NCBI RefSeq assembly: GCF_002104515.1
Contig: NZ_NBOE01000001.1
Coordinates: forward strand, 868,001-932,000
Length of the DNA stretch: 64,000 nucleotides
Reading direction: 5' to 3'
Origin: Colwellia polaris
GTDB taxonomy: Bacteria > Pseudomonadota > Gammaproteobacteria > Enterobacterales > Alteromonadaceae
The translations under genes were made by a program, and so were the position numbers. The notes under the pieces are model-generated. The model was not told the origin of the DNA. It saw only the letters and a program-made list of their open reading frames with translations, and searched no databases. This document shows positions 54,002-64,000 of the stretch, piece by piece (within the stretch, counting starts at the first letter, position 1; each line of letters starts with the position of its first letter).

Positions 54002-54155
54002 TTAAGCTTAATTCATTACGCTAGCGGCTGTTATTTACGTTTGATAGCAAACTGCCTATACTATGCGCGATAAATAATGGCGCTCAACAAAAGTATATTT
54101 TGTATCAGCGAATGAATTAAAAATGAACAAATACAAATGAGCGAGAAAATAATAC

Positions 54156-55430
54156 GTGAGTAAAGCATTACAAGCCATTAGAGGTATGAACGACTGTTTG
54201 CCAGCAGAAACAGGTATTTGGCAAATGGTAGAAACAGTATTACGCCGAGTTGCCAGTAATTACGGTTTTGCAGAAATACGTATGCCTATTGTAGAGTCTA
54301 CGGCCTTATTCAAGCGCTCTATAGGTGAAGTTACCGATATTGTTGAAAAAGAAATGTATACCTTTGATGATCGCAATGGTGACAGTTTAACCTTGCGACC
54401 AGAAGGTACGGCAAGTTGTGTGCGAGCAGCTAATCAACATGGGTTACTATATAACCAAGAGCAACGCTTATGGTATATGGGACCAATGTTTCGCCATGAG
54501 CGTCCACAAAAAGGGCGTTACCGTCAATTTCATCAATTTGGCCTAGAAGCCTTTGGTATAGCAACACCAGATATTGACGCTGAAATTATTATGTTAACGT
54601 CGCGACTTTGGCGGGAACTTGGTATCAATGAATTTGTCACACTAGAGTTAAACTCTTTAGGCTCGAACGAAGAGCGTGGTAAATACCGAGATGCACTTGT
54701 AGAATTTTTATCTGAAAAAGAAGATCTTTTAGATGAAGACAGCAAGCGTAGAATGCACACTAATCCATTACGTGTGCTAGACAGTAAGAACCCAGATGTA
54801 CAAGCAGCATTAGCGGGCGCGCCTAAATTAGCCGATTACTTTGGCGAAGAATCTAGTGCACACTTTGCTTCAGTTTGTCAGCGTTTAGACGCTGCTGGCG
54901 TAAAGTATGTAATTAATGATCGCTTAGTTCGTGGTTTAGATTATTATAATCGCACTGTTTTTGAATGGGTTACATCTAGCTTAGGTGCACAAGGTACTAT
55001 TTGTGCCGGTGGTCGCTATGACGGTTTAGTAGAACAATTAGGTGGAAAATCAACACCTGGTTTTGGTTTTGCATTGGGTATTGAACGTTTAGTCCTAATG
55101 TTAACCAGTTTAGAAAAAGCGAATAATGTTAGAGCCCAAGTGGATGCTTACGTTATTATGCTGGGCGATGAAGCTGAAATAGCGGGTAATGGCTTAGCTG
55201 AGCAATGGCGCGATCAAGTACCAGAAATAAGATTACAATGTCACTGTGGTGGTGGCAATATGAAGAAACAAATGAAGCGTGCAGATAAATCAGGTGCCCA
55301 AATAGCATTGATTCTTGGTGAAGATGAAGTAGCTCAAAAAATGGTAACCGTAAAATATTTGCGCGGACAACAAGAACAACAAAGTTTGCCACTTGAGCAA
55401 GTAGCAAGCCTTTTAACAAATTTACTTTAA
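54156..55430 (+). CDS. hisS: Histidyl-tRNA synthetase
   Basis: Class II aminoacyl-tRNA synthetase. Motif 2 is [19 protein letters not shown], histidine-specific motifs are [13 protein letters not shown] and GGRYDGLV, and motif 3 is [13 protein letters not shown]-terminal anticodon-binding domain follows from about residue 330. The start is GTG ([16 protein letters not shown]), and the length of 424 is standard. A 154-base gap after ispG may hold a promoter. It runs into yfgM after 9 bases. Confidence 0.97.
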   Translation: MSKALQAIRGMNDCLPAETGIWQMVETVLRRVASNYGFAEIRMPIVESTALFKRSIGEVTDIVEKEMYTFDDRNGDSLTLRPEGTASCVRAANQHGLLYNQEQRLWYMGPMFRHERPQKGRYRQFHQFGLEAFGIATPDIDAEIIMLTSRLWRELGINEFVTLELNSLGSNEERGKYRDALVEFLSEKEDLLDEDSKRRMHTNPLRVLDSKNPDVQAALAGAPKLADYFGEESSAHFASVCQRLDAAGVKYVINDRLVRGLDYYNRTVFEWVTSSLGAQGTICAGGRYDGLVEQLGGKSTPGFGFALGIERLVLMLTSLEKANNVRAQVDAYVIMLGDEAEIAGNGLAEQWRDQVPEIRLQCHCGGGNMKKQMKRADKSGAQIALILGEDEVAQKMVTVKYLRGQQEQQSLPLEQVASLLTNLL

Positions 55431-55439
55431 GGGTTAGTT

Positions 55440-56078
55440 TTGGATATACATCAAACAGAAGAACAACAAGTAGAAGCAATCAAAACGTTTTGGAGTAACA
55501 ACGGAAACGCAATTATTGCTGGTTTAGTTATTGGTTTTTCAGGATTTATAGGTCTTAATTACTATAACGATTATAAATTACAACAAGAACTTAATACTTC
55601 AGAAGCTTATCAAGCAATGATGGAAGCTTCGACTGAAGAAGGTGCTAATTTTGAAGTAGCTGGTAATGCTTTTATTGCTGAAAATGAAAGCTCTAGCTAT
55701 ACCATGCTAACGGCAATTGCCTTAGCTAAAGAAGCTGCTGAAAACCAAAACTGGGAAAAAGCTGAAACATATCTAAGCACAGCGATTGAAAAATCAGTTG
55801 ATGACGGTATTAAAGCAATAGCCACAGTGCGTTTAGCGCGTGTGCAGTTACAGTTAGAAAAATTTGAACTAGCGTTGAAAACATTAGCTCCTAAATTACC
55901 TGCTTCGTTCGATACGAGTGTTGAAGAAATTAAAGGTGATATTTACTTTAAACAAGGTAAGTCTGAATTAGCACGTACTGCTTATCAAGCGGCCATCGAC
56001 AGCGCAGATGATAGCAGCAACCCAGCTTTACAGATGAAACTAGATAATCTAGCGCAAGTTATTAACTTAAACAAATAG
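55440..56078 (+). CDS. yfgM: YfgM family TPR protein
   Basis: An inner-membrane protein with a periplasmic TPR domain that works with the SecYEG translocon and PpiD in chaperone networks. It starts at TTG with AGGG 8 bases upstream. A membrane span (AIIAGLVIGFSGFIGLNYY) lies near residues 24-42, followed by TPR-like helices. The 212-residue length is right. It follows hisS closely and precedes bamB, the conserved order. Confidence 0.92.
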   Translation: MDIHQTEEQQVEAIKTFWSNNGNAIIAGLVIGFSGFIGLNYYNDYKLQQELNTSEAYQAMMEASTEEGANFEVAGNAFIAENESSSYTMLTAIALAKEAAENQNWEKAETYLSTAIEKSVDDGIKAIATVRLARVQLQLEKFELALKTLAPKLPASFDTSVEEIKGDIYFKQGKSELARTAYQAAIDSADDSSNPALQMKLDNLAQVINLNK

Positions 56079-56090
56079 AGAGCGATAAGC

Positions 56091-57299
56091 ATGTTTATGA
56101 GTAAACGCTTTAATAGAAAACTCCTTGTTATTTGTTTTTTAGCACTAGGAATTTCTGCGTGTTCATCAACTGATGATGAAGACGAAGATCTAAAGGTTGC
56201 AGAATTAACTGAAATAAAAGCATTGTTTGAACCTGATGTAAAATGGGATGCAAGCGTTGGCAATGGTGTGGGAGATTACTTCTCTCGTATTCAACCGGTA
56301 GTTGCTTACGGCAAAGTGGTTAGTGTAAGTCGCGAAGGTGAAGCTTACGCATTTGACGAACAAAGCGGTGATCAAGTTTGGCATGCTGATTTAAGCGACA
56401 TAGAAAATAAGCGCGGCTTTTTTGACGACAAAGAACCTGCTTTAATTAGTGGCGGTGTTGTTGCCGGTATTAACAAAGCTTTTTTTGGTAGTGAAAATGG
56501 TGAAGTTTTCGCACTGGATATTGAAAATGGCGAACTTGCTTGGAAAGGTAAAGTTAAAGGTGAAGTTATAGCTGCACCAGCACTAGACTCAGGTAAGCTA
56601 GTTGTAAATACCGCCTCGGGTGTTATGAAAGCATTCAATGCCTCAAACGGTCAAGACGATTGGCAAATAGAGCAAGATGTACCACCATTAACATTACGTG
56701 GTATTAGTGCTCCTGTTATTGCTGGCGGTGGTGTTATTGTTGGCTCTGCCGACGGTTCATTATCTGTTTATTTACTTGAACAAGGCCGCCAAGGTTGGAC
56801 GGTAGATATTGGTGAAGCTGCAGGCTCAACCGAATTAGAACGTGTTATTGATGTTGACTCAACGCCATTAATTTACGGTGATAACATTTATAGCGTATCT
56901 TCAAGAGGCAATTTAAGTGCCGTTGAACTACGTTCAGGTCGTGTATTATGGCAGCGTCAATATTCATCTTATCGTGAAGTGTCGATCAGCGGTAACAGTT
57001 TATTTTTAACTGATGTTAAAGGTCATGTATACGCAATTGACCGTAATAATGGCTTAGAGCTTTGGAGCCAGTTATCTTTCACTAACCGTGGCCTAACCGG
57101 ACCGGTTCCTCAAGGTAACTATGTTGTTGTTGGTGATTTTGAAGGTTATTTACATTGGTTAGATCAAGATACCGGCGAAATAGTCTCTCGCCATCATGTG
57201 GATAGCAGCGGAATTCATGCAACACCAACAGTTGAAAATAACGTTTTGTATAGCCAAGCACGTAATGGTGATTTAGAAGCGATTACTATTCCAAAATAA
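56091..57299 (+). CDS. bamB: Outer-membrane assembly lipoprotein BamB
   Basis: A beta-propeller lipoprotein of the BAM complex. The signal peptide ends in lipobox LGISAC (C22). An acidic stretch (STDDEDED) follows, then eight PQQ-like blades, for example GQDDWQIEQDVPPLTLRG and SGRVLWQRQY. The 402-residue length is usual. The ATG at 56091 has AGAGAG at good distance; the second ATG two codons later is also possible. A terminator follows. Confidence 0.95.
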   Translation: MFMSKRFNRKLLVICFLALGISACSSTDDEDEDLKVAELTEIKALFEPDVKWDASVGNGVGDYFSRIQPVVAYGKVVSVSREGEAYAFDEQSGDQVWHADLSDIENKRGFFDDKEPALISGGVVAGINKAFFGSENGEVFALDIENGELAWKGKVKGEVIAAPALDSGKLVVNTASGVMKAFNASNGQDDWQIEQDVPPLTLRGISAPVIAGGGVIVGSADGSLSVYLLEQGRQGWTVDIGEAAGSTELERVIDVDSTPLIYGDNIYSVSSRGNLSAVELRSGRVLWQRQYSSYREVSISGNSLFLTDVKGHVYAIDRNNGLELWSQLSFTNRGLTGPVPQGNYVVVGDFEGYLHWLDQDTGEIVSRHHVDSSGIHATPTVENNVLYSQARNGDLEAITIPK

Positions 57300-57358
57300 A
57301 TAATTTAATGAGTCAGTTAAAAAATTCTGACTAACTAAATATTTAGACTAAAATTATA

Positions 57359-57396
57359 AACGGCTCCAGTGCAAAATGTGCTGGAGCCGTTGTTTA
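57359..57396 (+). terminator. Terminator of the rlmN-bamB run
   Basis: AACGGCTCCAG and CTGGAGCCGTT form an 11-bp GC-rich stem around an 11-base loop, followed by GTTTATT. Confidence 0.82.
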
Positions 57397-57443
57397 TTAA
57401 TAACGCTAACATCATATTAGCGTAAAAGAAATTTGAGGTGAAC

Positions 57444-58919
57444 ATGCTTCCTGTAGTAGCACTCGTTGGGCGACCTAATGTCGGTAAATCAACACTATTT
57501 AACAGATTAACACGCAGCAGAGATGCTTTAGTTGCCGACTACCCTGGTTTAACGCGTGACCGCCAATACGGAAAAGCGGAAGTTGAAGAGCATCCATTTA
57601 TTGTTATTGATACCGGTGGTATTGAAGGTGATGAGAAGGGTATTGATGCTTTAATGGCTGAACAGTCTTTAATTGCTATTGATGAAGCCGATGCCGTATT
57701 ATTTATGGTTGATGCAAGAGCAGGTTTAACATCTGCAGATCAAGGTATAGCTAGCCATTTACGTAAACAAGATAAAAAAGTATTTTTGGTTGCTAATAAA
57801 GTCGACGGTATCGATGCTGACTCTGCGGTTGCTGACTTCTACTCACTTGGTTTAGGCGATGCAGTACATCAAATTGCTGCGGCTCATGGCCGTGGTGTTA
57901 CGCAACTATTAACGTTAGCCTTAACACCCCACATTGAAGAGTTAGGTAAACCCAAAGCACAAGAAAATGACGAATTTGACGGTGATTTCGAAGAACACTT
58001 AGACTCTGAAGCTCTCGATAAAAAGAATATTGAAGAAGCGCCAGAAGAAACTGACACTATAAAACTAGCGATCATTGGTAAACCTAACGTAGGTAAGTCG
58101 ACTTTAACTAATCGTATTTTAGGTGAAGACAGAGTCGTAGTATTTGATATGCCGGGTACAACGCGTGATAGCGTTTATATTCCAATGGAGCACAATGGTC
58201 GTCCTTATACTTTAATTGATACGGCAGGTATTCGTCGTCGTAAAAATGTTACTGACATCGTAGAAAAATTCTCGGTTATTAAAACGTTGCGCGCGATTGA
58301 AGATGCTAATGTTTGTTTGTTGATTATTGATGCTCAAGAAGGCATTAGTGATCAAGATTTAAGTTTACTTGGATTTATCTTAGAAGCAGGGCGTTCATTG
58401 GTATTAGCAGTGAATAAATGGGATGGTTTAGATGACCACGTTAAAGAGCGAATTAAATCTGAATTAGATCGTCGCCTAGGCTTTATTGATTTTGCTCGAA
58501 TTCACTTTATTTCAGCGCTACACGGCACAGGTGTAGGACATTTATATGAGTCAGTTGAAGAAGCGTTTATTTCAGCAACTAAACGTATTTCTACTTCTAT
58601 GGTAACTAAAATTTTAGATATGGCGGTGTTTGACCACCAACCTCCTATGCACCAAGGTCGTCGCATAAAACTAAAATATGCCCATGCCGGTGGTTACAAC
58701 CCACCTATTATTGTGATTCATGGCAACTTAGCGAAAAACCTACCGTTATCTTATAAACGTTATTTAATGAACTATTACCGTAAGTCATTAAAAATAATGG
58801 GAACACCAATTAGAATTGAATTTAGAGAAACCTCTAATCCATTTGCGGGTAAGAAAAAACTAAATTATACCGAGCAAAAGAAACTTGCCCGAGCAACTCA
58901 AGGTTATAAAAAAGACTAA
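57444..58919 (+). CDS. der: Ribosome-assembly GTPase Der
   Basis: A double-GTPase that matures the 50S subunit. The first G domain starts with [15 protein letters not shown] and the second with [15 protein letters not shown] near residue 210. The linker between them is strongly acidic ([13 protein letters not shown]). A KH-like C-terminal domain ends in a basic tail. The start is the ATG at 57444, 5 bases after GAGG; the upstream GTG would overlap that site. Confidence 0.97.
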   Translation: MLPVVALVGRPNVGKSTLFNRLTRSRDALVADYPGLTRDRQYGKAEVEEHPFIVIDTGGIEGDEKGIDALMAEQSLIAIDEADAVLFMVDARAGLTSADQGIASHLRKQDKKVFLVANKVDGIDADSAVADFYSLGLGDAVHQIAAAHGRGVTQLLTLALTPHIEELGKPKAQENDEFDGDFEEHLDSEALDKKNIEEAPEETDTIKLAIIGKPNVGKSTLTNRILGEDRVVVFDMPGTTRDSVYIPMEHNGRPYTLIDTAGIRRRKNVTDIVEKFSVIKTLRAIEDANVCLLIIDAQEGISDQDLSLLGFILEAGRSLVLAVNKWDGLDDHVKERIKSELDRRLGFIDFARIHFISALHGTGVGHLYESVEEAFISATKRISTSMVTKILDMAVFDHQPPMHQGRRIKLKYAHAGGYNPPIIVIHGNLAKNLPLSYKRYLMNYYRKSLKIMGTPIRIEFRETSNPFAGKKKLNYTEQKKLARATQGYKKD

Positions 58920-58935
58920 GTATTTCGCTTAAGTG

Positions 58936-58970
58936 ATAAAAAAACTGACAACTCAATGTCAGTTTTTTTA
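58936..58970 (+). terminator. Terminator of der
   Basis: AAAAAACTGACA and TGTCAGTTTTTT form a 12-bp stem with a 6-base loop and end in a T run. Confidence 0.9.
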
Positions 58971-59101
58971 TCCGTATTTTTTGCTTGTTTTTAATACGAT
59001 TGATATTGCCTTAGTTAATGTATTCCGCTAATGTTAAATACCCTAAGCAACTTATTTAACAGAATAATTTTGTTCTATTAAGATTAAACTTTTGGAAACT
59101 T

Positions 59102-59785
59102 ATGTCTGATCCCTCTGCAAAGATTGAAACAGTAGAACGGTTAAATAAAAATTTAGCATTGTTACACCCTGGTTCTGTTGTAACACTAGATATGTCGACC
59201 CCTGCAGGGCAACGAGGTAAGTTTCGTTCAACGTTTATTGGTTATTTACAAAAGCATTATGTTTTAGTGCAATATCCTGATAGCTCAAAAATGGGCACCT
59301 TCGCGAAATACATTGCTCCCGGAATGGGCGTAACTGTTCGTGGTTTAATTGAGGGACACGAAGGAGCGGTAGTAGCATTCATTTCTAATATTAAAATGGC
59401 TATTCAAATTCCTTCTCGTATTTTAGTACTTGAATTTCCAAGGGAAGTAAGCTTACAGAATCTTCGTGGTTCAATGCGCATTGAAACCTATATTAAAGCT
59501 AAAACTAAAATTAAAGAGGAATATTGGGGCTCAGTAATTTCTGATATTTCTGTTTCTGGCTGTAAACTCATGATCACAAATGGTGAAAAGCTAACATTAA
59601 CTGAGGATAAGCCGATAGAAATCATTATTGAAGATTTCCAAGGTTTAAAGAACCTCAAGTTAGCGGCTGAAATTTGTAATAGTAGAATACAAACCGCTGG
59701 TGTATTGCTCGGGGTTAAGTTTAACGATTCAAGTAAAAGCGAAGTGACTAAATTATTACATGAAGCGGTAATTTCATCGAGCTAA
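59102..59785 (+). CDS. PilZ domain protein (YcgR-like)
   Basis: A 227-residue probable c-di-GMP receptor. The PilZ signature is intact: RGSMR (RxxxR) near residue 123 and DISVSGCKL (D-x-S-x-x-G) about 25 residues later. An N-terminal domain of about 110 residues resembles the YcgR flagellar-brake domain. It could be an output of the c-di-GMP made by the GGDEF protein at 32144, but no direct link is visible. Its stop codon overlaps that of xseA on the other strand. Confidence 0.88.
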   Translation: MSDPSAKIETVERLNKNLALLHPGSVVTLDMSTPAGQRGKFRSTFIGYLQKHYVLVQYPDSSKMGTFAKYIAPGMGVTVRGLIEGHEGAVVAFISNIKMAIQIPSRILVLEFPREVSLQNLRGSMRIETYIKAKTKIKEEYWGSVISDISVSGCKLMITNGEKLTLTEDKPIEIIIEDFQGLKNLKLAAEICNSRIQTAGVLLGVKFNDSSKSEVTKLLHEAVISSS

Positions 59786-61119
59786 TTGGCTTTTACTGCT
59801 AAAACTTTAGCATCGATTACACCATCAGAAACTTCCACTTTAATACTGGTTTCAATTTCTAAATCTTTAATACTTTTAACCATTTTCCCTTGCTCAGTTC
59901 GAGTTATACTATAGCCACGAGCAATAGTCGCTAATGGGCTAACAATATGAAGCTGTTCGCATTGATGAGAAAAAACTTCACGTTTAGCCATTAATAGCCG
60001 TTGTTGGGCTCTGATCAATTGTGTATTTAATTGCGCTGCATACTGAAGTTTTTGTTTTACTTTATTAGCCGGGCTAGCATTAATAAGACGCTGCTCAAGG
60101 TATGTTGGCTGATGTTTAACTTGATTTAACTTCCTCGAAATAAGCCCTTGTAAACGAAGCGTGAGATCGTCTGATTTTTGTTGTTTATTTCGTAACTGTT
60201 GTTCAGGATGAACTTGGCTCAACCTATGATTTAAACTCCCCAACAAATGGCTTGAGCGTTTTAGTTGTTGGCCAATAGCTATGTGCGCGCGCTTAGAAAG
60301 AGAAAGAAGGTTTTTGATACGCTCTTCTGTATCAGCAGAAACAAGCTCTGCAGCAGCAGACGGCGTAGGGGCCCTTAAGTCTGCTACATAATCAGATAAC
60401 GTTGTATCTATCTCATGACCTACTCCGCTAATTATTGGTAATGCCGATTGGAAGATTGCTCGTGCTACAATTTCCTCATTAAAAGCCCACAAATCTTCCA
60501 AAGAACCTCCACCTCGAGCTATTAATAATGCATCTACTTCATTGCGTTGGTTTGCTAACGTTATTGCATGGGTAATATCATATTTAGCTTGTTCACCTTG
60601 AACTAACACCGGATAAACAATAACTTTTAAGAGCGGGTTTCTTCGCTTTAATACGTTCATAATATCTTTTACTGCCGCACCCGTCGGCGAAGTAATGATG
60701 CCGACTGTTTCAATTAATTTAGGTATAGCTTGCTTATGATAAAGCTCAAATAAACCTTCTTTATGCAACTGGTCTTTTAATAATTGATACTGTTGTCGTA
60801 GTAAGCCTTCTCCGGCAGACTCCATTTGCTCAATAATCAGTTGAAAATCGCCACGCGGCTCATACAAGGATACTTTAGCTCGCACTAGAACTTGTTGGCC
60901 ATTTTGTGGCTGAATGCTAACCCTACGATTATTACCTTTAAACATAGCGCAGCGAACTTGCGATTTTTGATCTTTTAAAGATAAATACCAATGTCCAGAG
61001 CTTGCGGCAATAAAATTAGATATTTCGCCACATAACCAAACAGTATTTAACTCACTCTCTAGAATAAAACGTACTTTTTTGGTGAGTTCACTAACTTGTA
61101 GAATATGCTGTTGAGCCAT
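59782..61119 (-). CDS. xseA: Exodeoxyribonuclease VII large subunit
   Basis: The nuclease subunit of exonuclease VII, which degrades single-stranded DNA. An OB-fold N-terminus (VWLCGEISNFIAASSGHWYLS), the conserved catalytic block GIITSPTGAAVKDI, then ARGGGSLEDLWAFNEE and GVGHEIDTTLSDYVADLRAPTPSAAAE are all present, followed by a long coiled coil. The start is placed at ATG 61119 (MAQQHILQVSELT), giving 445 residues close to the family; an upstream ATG at 61173 adds a non-conserved leader and runs towards the guaB promoter. Confidence 0.95.
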   Translation of the reverse strand: MAQQHILQVSELTKKVRFILESELNTVWLCGEISNFIAASSGHWYLSLKDQKSQVRCAMFKGNNRRVSIQPQNGQQVLVRAKVSLYEPRGDFQLIIEQMESAGEGLLRQQYQLLKDQLHKEGLFELYHKQAIPKLIETVGIITSPTGAAVKDIMNVLKRRNPLLKVIVYPVLVQGEQAKYDITHAITLANQRNEVDALLIARGGGSLEDLWAFNEEIVARAIFQSALPIISGVGHEIDTTLSDYVADLRAPTPSAAAELVSADTEERIKNLLSLSKRAHIAIGQQLKRSSHLLGSLNHRLSQVHPEQQLRNKQQKSDDLTLRLQGLISRKLNQVKHQPTYLEQRLINASPANKVKQKLQYAAQLNTQLIRAQQRLLMAKREVFSHQCEQLHIVSPLATIARGYSITRTEQGKMVKSIKDLEIETSIKVEVSDGVIDAKVLAVKAN

Positions 61120-61308
61120 AAATATTTTACTTTCTATATGATTAAGAGGTAACAAAATGTTATTGCCGACCATTATATATTTGTTTAACCCATAATCGGC
61201 AGTTTATTTTCGTTTTATCGCAATTATAAGTTTACCTTAGTCGTGAAAGCGGTTAAAATTCTGCCGCAATATTTCCTCCCTAACCACTCATTTTAGAGAG
61301 ATGTTGCG

Positions 61309-62781
61309 ATGCTAAGAATTGCCCAAGAAGCGTTAACGTTTGACGATGTTTTACTGGTACCTGCTCATTCTAAGGTACTGCCCCATACTGCCGATTTAAA
61401 AACTAAATTAACTCGAAAGATCAACTTAAATGTTCCAATGATCTCTGCGTCGATGGACACAGTGACCGAAGCACGTTTAGCTATTACCTTAGCTCAAGAA
61501 GGTGGTGTAGGTTTTATTCACAAAAATATGACCATTGCTGAACAAGCTAAAAATGTTTCTAAAGTTAAGAAATATGAAAGCGGCATTGTTTCAGATCCTG
61601 TTACGGTTAACCCAACAGCAACAATTGAAGGCACCATGCGCCTAGCTGATGAACTTGGTTTTTCAGGCTTCCCGGTTGTTGACGAAAAAAATAAGCTTGT
61701 TGGCATAATTACAGGGCGCGATTTACGCTTTGAAACTGATTTAACTAAGCCAGTATCGGCATTGATGACCAAGAAAGACAAACTTGTCACAGTACAAGAA
61801 GGTGCATCACGAGAAGAAATACTTTGTTTAATGCACGAACATCGCATTGAAAAAATACTAATGGTAGACGACGCTTTTACGCTTAAAGGTATGATCACCG
61901 TTAAAGATTATCAAAAAGCTGAAAGTAAACCTAATGCTTGTAAAGATGAGTTAGGTCGCTTACGCGTTGGTGCTGCTGTTGGTGTTGGCGCTGGCACAGA
62001 TGAACGTATTGATGCACTTGTTGCTGCAGGTGTTGATGTTTTATTAATTGATACATCACATGGCCACTCACAAGGTGTTCTTGATCGCGTAGCTGAAACT
62101 CGCGCTAAATACCCAGATTTACAAATTATTGCCGGTAACGTGGCTACAGCTGCAGGTGCTAAGGCTTTAGCCGATGTTGGTGTTGATGCTGTTAAAGTAG
62201 GTATAGGCCCAGGTTCTATTTGTACTACTCGAATTGTTACCGGTGTAGGTGTTCCACAATTAACCGCTATCTCTAATGCTGTTGAAGCATTAAAAGGGAC
62301 CGGAATTCCGGTTATTGCCGATGGTGGTATTCGTTTTTCAGGCGATATTGCTAAAGCATTAGTTGCTGGTGCGCATTGTGTGATGGTTGGTAGCATGCTT
62401 GCTGGTACTGAAGAAGCACCCGGCGAAGTAGAGTTATACCAAGGCCGTTACTACAAATCTTACCGTGGCATGGGATCTTTAGGCGCCATGAGTCAGAAAG
62501 AAGGCTCAAGTGATCGCTACTTCCAAAAGTCTGATGGCGAAGCCGATAAATTAGTACCAGAAGGCATCGAAGGACGTGTTGCTTATAAAGGTCCAGTTGC
62601 CGCTATTATCCACCAACAAATGGGTGGCTTACGTTCATCAATGGGCTTAACGGGTTCTGCTACCATTGAAATCATGCGTACTAAACCTGAGTTTATGAAA
62701 ATTACTTCTGCCGGTATGGGTGAGTCTCATGTTCATGATGTTGCTATCACTAAAGAAGCGCCAAATTATCGCATGGGCTAG
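61309..62781 (+). CDS. guaB: IMP dehydrogenase
   Basis: Oxidises IMP to XMP, the committed step to GMP. The barrel starts with [18 protein letters not shown]. Two CBS domains occupy about residues 95-205. The catalytic loop is [11 protein letters not shown] with the active Cys near residue 304, and the flap contains [10 protein letters not shown]. It has 490 residues, as usual. It diverges from xseA and precedes guaA by 238 bases, with a hairpin in that gap. Confidence 0.97.
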   Translation: MLRIAQEALTFDDVLLVPAHSKVLPHTADLKTKLTRKINLNVPMISASMDTVTEARLAITLAQEGGVGFIHKNMTIAEQAKNVSKVKKYESGIVSDPVTVNPTATIEGTMRLADELGFSGFPVVDEKNKLVGIITGRDLRFETDLTKPVSALMTKKDKLVTVQEGASREEILCLMHEHRIEKILMVDDAFTLKGMITVKDYQKAESKPNACKDELGRLRVGAAVGVGAGTDERIDALVAAGVDVLLIDTSHGHSQGVLDRVAETRAKYPDLQIIAGNVATAAGAKALADVGVDAVKVGIGPGSICTTRIVTGVGVPQLTAISNAVEALKGTGIPVIADGGIRFSGDIAKALVAGAHCVMVGSMLAGTEEAPGEVELYQGRYYKSYRGMGSLGAMSQKEGSSDRYFQKSDGEADKLVPEGIEGRVAYKGPVAAIIHQQMGGLRSSMGLTGSATIEIMRTKPEFMKITSAGMGESHVHDVAITKEAPNYRMG

Positions 62782-62947
62782 TAAGAGCGGTAGAGTTATT
62801 TAAATTAAGTTTGTATTCGGTGAGCACCTATTGACGAATGTTGAACAGGTACTTTGATCTGAACTTGAACTTAAATACTCTCAACGTTTTGTTGTTAGAA
62901 AAATAAAACTGAAGATGATTTTTTACTCATCTAAAGAAATTCAAATA

Positions 62948-62990
62948 GGCTGAGCGCTATCTCATTTTGAGCAAGCTCAGCCTGTTCATT
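62948..62990 (+). terminator. Hairpin in the guaB-guaA gap
   Basis: GGCTGAGC (62948-62955) and GCTCAGCC (62975-62982) form an 8-bp GC-rich stem, with a nested alternative pairing in the loop (CTCA…TGAG), followed by TGTTCATTTT. It could end or attenuate transcription between the two gua genes. Confidence 0.5.
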
Positions 62991-63019
62991 TTATAGTTAA
63001 ATAAAAGTAGGAAAACAAC

Positions 63020-64000
63020 ATGAGTAAAGACATTCATGATCACCGCATACTGATATTAGATTTTGGTTCGCAATACACTCAACTAATCGCTCGTCGTGTT
63101 CGAGAAATTGGTGTTTATTGTGAATTATGGGCTTGGGATGTTACTCAAGAACAAATTGAAGGTTTTAATCCTACTGGCATAATTTTAGCGGGCGGACCTG
63201 AGTCAGTTACCGAACAAAACTCTCCTCGTGCACCTGAATATGTATTTAATGCGGGTGTGCCAGTATTGGGTATTTGTTACGGCATGCAAACCATGGCTGA
63301 ACAATTAGGTGGCGGTGTAGAAGGTTCTGAACATAAAGAATTCGGCTATGCAGCGGTAGAAGTTATCGCAAAATCAGCACTCTTTAATGCTATTGAAGAT
63401 AATGTCAGTCAAAACGGCAATGCATTATTAGATGTGTGGATGAGCCATGGCGATAAAGTGTCAGCTATTCCTGAAGGTTTTGTTACTGTTGCCCAAACGC
63501 CAAGTTGTAAATACGCGGCAATGGCAAATGAAGACAAGCAATTCTACGGTGTACAATTTCATCCTGAAGTTACTCATACTAAGCAAGGCTTAAGAATTCT
63601 TGAGCATTTTGTTGTTGATATTTGTCAGTGTGAAAAGTTGTGGACACCAGCATCAATTATTGAAGATGCAATCGAGAAAATGAAAACACAAATCGGTGAT
63701 GACGAAGTTGTTCTTGGTTTGTCTGGTGGTGTTGACTCATCTGTTGTTGCTATGCTTTTGCATCGCGCAATTGGCGATAAGTTGACCTGTGTTTTTGTTG
63801 ATAACGGTTTGCTCCGTTTAAACGAAGGCCAGCAAGTAATGGATATGTTTGGTGACCATTTCGGTTTAAATATTATTCACGTTAACGCCGAGAATCGTTT
63901 CTTAGACCGACTAGCTGATGAGAACGATCCTGAGAAAAAGCGTAAAATTATTGGTAATGTTTTTGTTGAAATTTTTGACGAAGAAGCCGGTAAACTTAAG
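63020..64000 (+). CDS. guaA: GMP synthase, N-terminal 327 residues (cut by window edge)
   Basis: Converts XMP to GMP using glutamine. The amidotransferase domain has [18 protein letters not shown], the nucleophile C86 in [11 protein letters not shown], and the partner histidine in FHPEVTHT. The ATP-pyrophosphatase domain begins with the P-loop [13 protein letters not shown]. The frame is open to the last base of the window; about 200 residues are missing. The ATG has AGGAAA upstream. Confidence 0.97.
   Translation, partial: MSKDIHDHRILILDFGSQYTQLIARRVREIGVYCELWAWDVTQEQIEGFNPTGIILAGGPESVTEQNSPRAPEYVFNAGVPVLGICYGMQTMAEQLGGGVEGSEHKEFGYAAVEVIAKSALFNAIEDNVSQNGNALLDVWMSHGDKVSAIPEGFVTVAQTPSCKYAAMANEDKQFYGVQFHPEVTHTKQGLRILEHFVVDICQCEKLWTPASIIEDAIEKMKTQIGDDEVVLGLSGGVDSSVVAMLLHRAIGDKLTCVFVDNGLLRLNEGQQVMDMFGDHFGLNIIHVNAENRFLDRLADENDPEKKRKIIGNVFVEIFDEEAGKLK

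Noticed and set aside
61120-61173. Upstream start for xseA
   Set aside because: Adds 18 residues not found in the family as I know it; the internal ATG begins the conserved sequence.

Overview
The window looks like a low-GC marine gammaproteobacterium of the Colwellia/Thalassotalea type (Alteromonadales). The evidence is gene order: thrL-thrA-thrB-thrC, ndk, then rlmN-pilW-rodZ-ispG-hisS-yfgM-bamB-der, and xseA diverging from guaB-guaA. The bases are AT-rich throughout and TTG/GTG starts are frequent. The genus is an inference from layout, not a database match.

Bases 1 to about 19,500 are an accessory, defence-type island. It begins with the end of a recombinase gene, a large tyrosine recombinase and a small coiled-coil partner (1-3711). 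Next come an orphan gene, a stand-alone DUF262 protein, and an XRE repressor with an ImmA/IrrE-type metallopeptidase. A control region holds four related dyad operators around a consensus promoter that drives two small genes. A type I restriction-modification operon follows, hsdM-hsdS-[PD-(D/E)XK nuclease]-[small orphan]-hsdR-[YgjP-like metallopeptidase] (6966-15118). The island ends with two small coupled orphans, a two-gene module of a superfamily 1 helicase and a DUF2290 protein, and a tandem pair of DUF3820 genes.

Bases 19,541-26,703 hold molybdate uptake and molybdenum cofactor genes: moaA-mobA-moaB-modA-modB-modC-moeB on the minus strand and divergent moeA. A well-preserved Moco riboswitch precedes moaA. 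moaC, moaD and moaE are not here.

Bases 26,800-33,100 carry a small alpha/beta hydrolase, the RNA helicase dbpA, an SOS-box-controlled yebG, a second YgjP-like metallopeptidase, and a three-gene signalling operon (receiver, CheC-like protein, PAS-GGDEF diguanylate cyclase).

Bases 33,195-38,190 are the threonine operon with leader peptide and attenuator. A membrane protein of unknown function follows, then a tandem duplication that left a truncated ung copy just upstream of intact ung.

Bases 41,000-48,300 contain a class V aminotransferase, a GNAT acetyltransferase, an FAD amine oxidase, a D-2-hydroxyacid dehydrogenase, a DUF2164 protein, iscX and the NAD malic enzyme. Bases 48,503-58,919 are the conserved ndk-to-der housekeeping run. 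A PilZ protein, xseA, guaB and the 5' part of guaA close the window. No tRNA, rRNA or CRISPR array was seen.
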